A DNA stretch of 64,000 nucleotides. Origin: Lunularia cruciata (Eukaryota > Streptophyta > Marchantiopsida > Lunulariales > Lunulariaceae). The notes below the pieces were generated by a model. The model was given only the letters and a program-made list of their open reading frames with translations. It ran no database searches and was not told where the DNA came from. This document shows positions 61,871-64,000 of the stretch, in pieces. The position numbers and the translations under genes were made by a program. Each line of letters begins with the position of its first letter. Position 1 is the first letter of the stretch. The stretch covers positions 27,752,243-27,816,242 of the forward strand of contig OX419761.1 in NCBI GenBank assembly GCA_948567375.1, written 5' to 3'.

Positions 61871-62780
61871 GGTATTGATTTTGTGGGACCTATTCAACCA
61901 ATAACTCGTGTCACAAGGAAGAGGTACATCTTAGTATGTACTGATTACGCCACCAAGATGGTGGAAGCAGAGGCAACACGAAGAGATGATGCAGAGACAG
62001 TAACAAAATTTTTCTTCCAAAACATCATTTCCCGTTATGGGTGTCCTCTGGAATTGGTCAGTGATCGGGGAACTCATTTTTTGAACTCAATGGTGGAGGC
62101 ATTAACCAAATACTTCCAAATTAAGCATCGGAAGACCACACCTTTAAACCCGAAAGCGAATGGACTCACGGAGAAAGCCAATGGATTGCTGTGTAAAATT
62201 TTAAATAAGGTGATAGTCAATTATGCCTATGATTGGGATACAAAGTTACCTGCAGCGTTATGGGCATATCAAACAATGGAAAAAATTACTACCAAGCAAA
62301 CTCCTTATTTTCTAGACATACGGATTGCATCCCATATTACCAGTTGAGTTTGAAGTACCAACATATACAATACTTTGTGAAGAACATTTGTCGGAGGAAG
62401 AAAGTCAAGATCTTTGGATCCATCAATTGATGTGGTTGGAAGAGAAAAGGGATGATGCAATGCAAACTACAAAGGAAATTCAAGAACAACGGAAAGTTTG
62501 GCACAAAAAAAGAATCAAACCTGTGACTGTTCAAGAAGGAGATCTGGTATTATTTTATGATAATCGCTGCCTATTTTTTCCAGGAAAATTACATCTGAGG
62601 TGGATGGGACCGTATCGTGTGATGCACATTTATGATAATGGTTCTATTCAACTTGCCAACCTGGATGGCAATCCTTTTGCAACTCGTGTCAATGGTTGGA
62701 GGGTTAGAAAATATTGGACCCAAAACCCGACTTTGTATAAAAACCCGGTTGTCGGTGTTCACAAGGACGCTCACATTTGA
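61871..62780 (+). pseudogene. Integrase catalytic core and C-terminus
   Basis: The core frame (ORF from 61883) carries D21 (VCTDYATKMVEAE), D61 (LVSDRGTHFLN) and E97 (NGLTEKAN), with exactly 35 residues between the second Asp and Glu, the D,D-35-E triad. A frameshift near 62310 moves reading into the frame 62325-62780, which gives PILPVEFEVPTY, a coiled KVWHKKRIKPV segment and the terminal GKLHLRWMGPYRVMHIYDNG block. No chromodomain follows; the frame stops 11 bases before the polypurine tract. Confidence 0.9.
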
Positions 62781-62791
62781 GGGAGGGGGTA
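62778..62791 (+). other. Polypurine tract
   Basis: Purine run tgagggagggggta immediately before the TGTGG start of the 3' LTR. It serves as plus-strand primer site in the family. Confidence 0.85.
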
Positions 62792-64000
62792 TGTGGTACC
62801 CACATTTTTTGTTTTTTAGGATAGGTAGTGTTTAAGAGACGAAGTAAGCACGGAAAAGTTGAATTGCGGACAAAGAATGGACGGAAGTAACTTCCGAGGA
62901 AAGCCGAAGAAGCTGACATCGGATCCGATGATGGAGGTACTCGGAAGAAGAGTACGCCGGGAACAGTCCAAAGATCACCGTCTTTGGGGTGGAAAACGCA
63001 AGAAAGACAGACCGTTTAACAACCTCTGTATGTGGCAAGAAAGTACATTTCAAGAAACGGTGGGGGTAGGAGAATCATGTCTTGACAGTGACCAGGAGTG
63101 GACGCAGAAGAGAGAAAAGCACCGACAAAATTGACTGAAAAATGATTGCAATTTGGGGCAATATAAAATTGCGACTGGGCAGGAGGAATTTGAACACTCT
63201 GAGTAAATTTCCAATTCCTTTGAGTAGTCGTCTTGCAGTAATGCGTGTCCGGAAGCCCGTCAAGAGTGAATTTTTCGGAACCCTGAGGGAGTTAGAGTGT
63301 CTTGTCCAGGAGAGGGTCTGATCTTCCAACAGCATAGAACAAGAGAACAAATCATGGCAAAGAAGGTGGCCAACGCGCTGGCAGTGAGAGGTTTTGCTAT
63401 CCAAAGAGTAGATGTAGTAGCTAGGATCAAAGTCTTGGTAAGACTTTGGATTACCTTTTTAGCATGGAACTAGAATTTTAGTTTCCCGGGAGTGATGGCA
63501 GAGATTGCTGCCAATAATTGTGAGGAGGGTCTCGAGGTGGAGGGGAAGAGAGGCAATCCGGCTCAATGGACTGAGTTGGATTGGAAATTAGTATTGGGGA
63601 GAGAAGCAGGAGAGCCGACAGGGGTCACCTTCTATCGGAAGTGTGATGCTACAGAGGAAACGGCGGAGATTTGTGACTCATTTTTGCTCCAAGAACTACA
63701 AATGGTTACAAGGTGGAATCCTATCGGGACCCGATCCAAAGAAGTATCGTGGGGGCAATGATGGCCATGTTCAAGCCGGAGCGAACGCCTACGTAACCAT
63801 GTAGCAGGCAGTCTTCTTCCATCAGATGTTTGCAAGAGTACTAGTAAATTGGGCGAAGTGCTTCCATCACCAAACAAGGTAGATGGTGGTGAATTGGAGA
63901 ACGGGCTCACCACCGCATTATTTCGCACCGTTTGCGGCTCATTTCTACTTTGGGCTGAACTTGCTGTTCAAAGACAAGCGTCATCGTATGGTCTTGCACA
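62792..64000 (+). repeat. 3' LTR, first 1.2 kb (runs off the window)
   Basis: It repeats 52958 onward with scattered substitutions. At the Trp codons near 63465-63473 it reads TGG-AAC-TAG where the 5' LTR (53632-53640) reads TAG-AAC-TGG. It shares the in-frame TAG (followed by CAG) at the position of 53971. It has lost one T at about 63685, which frameshifts its copy of the LTR ORF. Confidence 0.92.

Larger units (their letters stand above)
52958..64000 (+). mobile_element. Nearly complete Ty3/gypsy retrotransposon with very long, ORF-bearing LTRs
   Basis: 5' LTR 52958-56643 (3686 bases, TGTG...CACA ends), PBS 56651, gag 56804-58633, protease 59196-59936, RT 59982-60700, RT thumb/RNase H/integrase zinc finger 60686-61870, integrase core 61883-62347, integrase C-terminus 62325-62780, polypurine tract 62778-62791, 3' LTR from 62792 past the window end. 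PR-RT-RH-INT order is Ty3/gypsy. No chromodomain is visible, and the integrase C-terminus and PBS style resemble the Tat/Athila/Ogre side of the plant gypsy tree (inference). Coding regions contain several stops and frameshifts; many are explained by C-to-T or G-to-A change. The 5' flanking pentamer is ttgca. Confidence 0.93.

Noticed and set aside
1..64000. CRISPR array, bacterial operon or phage-like system
   Set aside because: No regular spacer-repeat array or bacterial-style gene packing is present. The introns and retroelements show plant nuclear DNA.

Overview
This window reads as nuclear DNA of a green land plant. The evidence is two intron-bearing plant-type genes with GT-AG introns of about 100-700 bases, plant Ty3/gypsy and LINE-like retroelements, and plant telomere-type TTTAGGG motifs. 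Several residues of the phosphatidylinositol synthase differ from the flowering-plant consensus I know, so an early-diverging plant such as a bryophyte is possible. That placement is an inference.

Layout. 1-2450: the 3' part of a decayed LINE on the + strand, with an inserted dispersed repeat and a palindromic tail. 2450-14050: no gene I can support, apart from one unidentified open stretch near 8.3-8.9 kb. 14056-16949 (-): a 10-exon phosphatidylinositol synthase gene. 18830-24006 (-): a 9-exon gene for a membrane J-protein with a Jiv90 domain (DNAJC14/Jiv type). 25.5-28.75 kb (-): a second decayed copy of the same LINE family, so the gene island lies between inverted LINE copies. 28.8-35.8 kb: very AT-rich DNA with no genes and a long (AT)n tract. 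35.8-45.7 kb (-): a decayed Ty3/gypsy element, interrupted at 41.5-44.35 kb by a solo LTR and a dispersed repeat. 46-52.9 kb: more relics, including a solo LTR with a perfect 5-bp target duplication, a probable copia remnant and a truncated LTR. 52958 to the window end (+): a nearly complete Ty3/gypsy element with a 3.7-kb LTR, PBS, gag with three zinc knuckles, protease, RT, RNase H, integrase, polypurine tract and the first 1.2 kb of the 3' LTR.

The two host genes are on the same strand and both relate to endomembranes: one makes phosphatidylinositol, the other is probably a membrane-anchored co-chaperone. I rebuilt both by hand from splice sites. The frame stays open across every junction and the conserved domains run in order, so I regard both as intact.

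The most unusual signal is in the LTR of the element at 53-64 kb. Upstream of its TATA-like box the LTR carries a reading frame of roughly 770 codons, now broken by a few stops. It encodes a novel N-terminal region, an acidic/Ser-rich linker and a long coiled coil. The 5' and 3' LTRs carry different nonsense changes at neighbouring Trp codons, so that stretch was open when the element inserted. The C-terminal tail of this protein is also recognisable in three other LTR copies in the window whose middle sections are unrelated. This suggests an LTR-encoded accessory protein in a plant retrotransposon family.
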